Below, piece after piece: positions 62,201 through 64,000 of a stretch of DNA of 64,000 nt. The position numbers and the translations under genes are program-made. The notes under the pieces are model-generated. The model was not told where the DNA came from. It made no database searches and worked only from the letters and a program-made list of their open reading frames with translations. The stretch is from Parapristionchus giblindavisi (lineage: Eukaryota > Nematoda > Chromadorea > Rhabditida > Diplogasteridae). Location: positions 186,001 to 250,000 of the forward strand of contig CALSFV010000326.1 of assembly GCA_943737045.1 (NCBI GenBank). Direction: 5' to 3'. Positions within the stretch are counted from its first letter, which is position 1. Every line of letters begins with the position of its first letter.

Positions 62201-62632
62201 TTGGAAGACTACCGTATAGTATAGGATATTGATTACCTCATGATAATATTGATTGATTGTTCATCTCTACAGGCACGTTCATCAGCGGGATCATCGTCAT
62301 CGACGAACGCGAACGCGAATGCTATGGCTCAGGTATGAATATCGATTGATTTTACATTATTGATTTTATTTATATGCAATTTATAAGAGTAATTGACATG
62401 CCGGTTTAATATTAGTCTCCCAAATGTATTATATGATGAATACATTCAATAATATTTATTGGTTGATGATACGATACACATAATAATTATTATTCTTCTC
62501 TATTAGATGCGTTTGCAGTTGGCTGCAGCTGCCTCTCTCAATCCTGCCGCTCTCTTCGCTGCCAATCCTAATATGCTACGACAAATGCAGCAAATGGCTG
62601 CTGCAGCGCAGCAGAAAGCATCCAAGAAGTAG
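56252..62632 (+). CDS. dcp-66: GATAD2/p66 NuRD subunit
   Basis: Twenty-one exons (56252-56341, 56928-57017, 57213-57323, 57623-57766, 57936-58034, 58213-58356, 58509-58653, 58737-58810, 59066-59164, 59391-59663, 59756-59848, 59911-60044, 60287-60357, 60576-60733, 60791-60871, 60977-61087, 61183-61335, 61445-61564, 61998-62168, 62273-62332, 62507-62632) give about 848 residues. Residues 125-128 (KKRK) are a likely nuclear signal. 181-222 (ELNEEQKTERLRMIKQAEAD, LRSEEAKLTMIKKMRTSQIQ) is the CR1 coiled coil that in the family binds MBD2/3. 424-602 is CR2, with FFIPNGAQPDFCYLLGLDL and a GATA-type finger, CESC (508-511) and CENC (543-546). Long Gln/Ala and Ser/Thr-rich stretches fill 300-423 and 640-848. 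p66 bridges MBD and CHD subunits of the NuRD repressor. The finger loop is unusually long (31 residues between cysteine pairs; 17 in human GATAD2). 17 of 20 introns are phase 0. The start is the first ATG in frame and could be preceded by an upstream exon. Confidence 0.93.
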
Positions 62633-64000
62633 TAAGATATCTGACCCAGTCGACTCCATCCATCCAACTACCGTATCCCAGTTTGCGATGGGTCGAACCC
62701 AGTTTATCCGGTCACATTGAAAACAAGACAACCACTCATTCTTCCGCTTCATTTTTTGTTCACTCAACTTCATCTCATGTATACAATAAGTGTATCTCTA
62801 GCTACCGTATACCTTGGTGTTTTTTCCAATCACACCACCCACCAACCATCAAGCATACATCATTACTAGCACAAAAAGGCGCATACAATTGGTTTGAGCA
62901 CGGGTGTTATCTTTCTTCTTTTTCCCCTTCATCTTAATTCTTAAACTATTATTCTCCTCTTGTGGTGTTATGATTGGGAATCGTCGTCCACATACCTTAA
63001 TCCCTTTTAATAATCATCCGATTGATTATTTTCATTGTTTGATCTCACTCTCTCTCACTCTCCATCTCTCGTCCTATTATTATCGTGTTAATTTAATCAC
63101 AGTTATGATGATTGTATTAAATATTAGATTGTTTTTTATGTTTATTCAATATATTTGCATGTTCGCCTTCTTCCCCTCCTCAGCCCCTTTATCAATCAAT
63201 CATAGACTCATCCTTTCTTCATTCACACAATTATTTATTATAATCGGGTTTTGGGATTGTAAACTCTCTCTTTCTCTATCTCTCTTCATCTCCTCCCTCT
63301 CTCTCTCTGTATCCCATTCGATGTCAAAAGCTTCTCCCTCTCACTTCATCATATTATTGATTGTTTTATAAGAGCCTACTGTAATCAGTTCTTATAGTCT
63401 TTGTACCAATCGATTGGCTAATTGTAAAGTTGTGATAGATCATGTGTCCACCATCCCCTCTTGTAGTCTCATTTATAAATCAATCCATATTATCTCATCT
63501 AATCCTTTATATTATTTTATTGATTTATATATATGCATGGTGTTGTAAATCGATAATATCCCCTCTGTTCATGATCGTATACAGTATGCAGATAAGTATT
63601 GATCGATGCATGTAATCGATAATAGCATATAGGATACGGTGATCGTCCATTCATTTGTTTACATAGAATACTCTTTGTTCTCTATGGATTCCATATGTAG
63701 TGTGTATATCTCAATTCTTTCTTTTCTTTATTCTCAATTCCATCCTTTCATTGGCCATCCATTCATCTCTTCCCATTATCGTTCCATAAAATATTCAAAA
63801 TCTACTTCCATCCTTTTAATACAATTAAAATACACCAAAAATAGGAGAAGGAAATACCTGGAATGGACAACTTGATGTATTAACCCTTTCAGTTGTACAG
63901 TGATGGCTTCAATGATGAAGTCTGTATGCAACCGTCACAATCGCCAACTGAATGTGAAAAGGAATCGGATCAATATGTAGAGGGGGGAAGGAAATTGATA
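62633..64000. other. 3' flank of the p66 gene
   Basis: AT-rich sequence with no recognised exon; it should include the p66 3' UTR. ORFs at 62904-63371 and 63639-63875 are biased by composition and lack motifs. A plain AATAAA near the stop was not noticed. Confidence 0.5.

Overview
The window looks like nematode nuclear DNA. Genes are split by many short introns with GT...AG ends and TTTCAG, TTGTAG or TTATAG acceptors. Two tandem MATH/BTB-type paralogues, an intron-nested tRNA pair and dense short inverted-repeat elements fit a free-living rhabditid-type nematode. The species cannot be told from the sequence. Introns and spacers are full of two dispersed words, TTTGATC (often tandem) and TACNGTA, and of GAGAGG/CCTCTC hexamer repeats.

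Layout. 1-13.9 kb is a repeat graveyard with no intact gene. It holds direct repeats (A: 714 and 1985; B: 2822 and 5787), an inverted partial B copy, a broken C2H2 zinc-finger ORF, a TTA-flanked MITE, two foldback elements with poly-G ends, and a 3.7 kb inverted-repeat element enclosing two smaller palindromes, one with a tRNA-like sequence in each arm. 14.2-26.8 kb carries three minus-strand genes: an enhancer-of-rudimentary homologue (ERH), a BTB/MATH-like gene with two tRNA-Thr genes in its introns, and a second BTB/MATH-like gene. 26.8-41.6 kb is a hexamer- and minisatellite-rich spacer with a 1 kb GAGAGG array. A possible small gene lies at 41.66-42.0 kb, and a four-exon KIAA1143-like gene at 43.9-45.1 kb (minus). 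45.1-56.2 kb is another pyrimidine-rich spacer holding a hAT-like element with a TTAA-flanked, tRNA-containing element inside it. 56.25-62.63 kb (plus) is a 21-exon GATAD2/p66 gene, the NuRD subunit called dcp-66 in C. elegans. 62.6-64 kb is its 3' flank.

The genes are mostly housekeeping or nuclear: chromatin remodelling (p66), an RNA-metabolism adaptor (ERH), two BTB proteins and a conserved unknown. There is no operon-like spacing. ERH starts about 1 kb after the upstream BTB gene, but a TTTCAG lies one base before its ATG, which would allow trans-splicing or a 5' UTR intron. Exon models were built by hand from frame continuity across splice sites; no alignment or transcript data were available. 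The most novel material is in the mobile elements (TTAA elements carrying Pol III boxes, poly-G foldbacks, a MITE with a paralogous empty site), the inverted tRNA-Thr pair in one gene, and the enlarged zinc-finger loop of the p66 protein.
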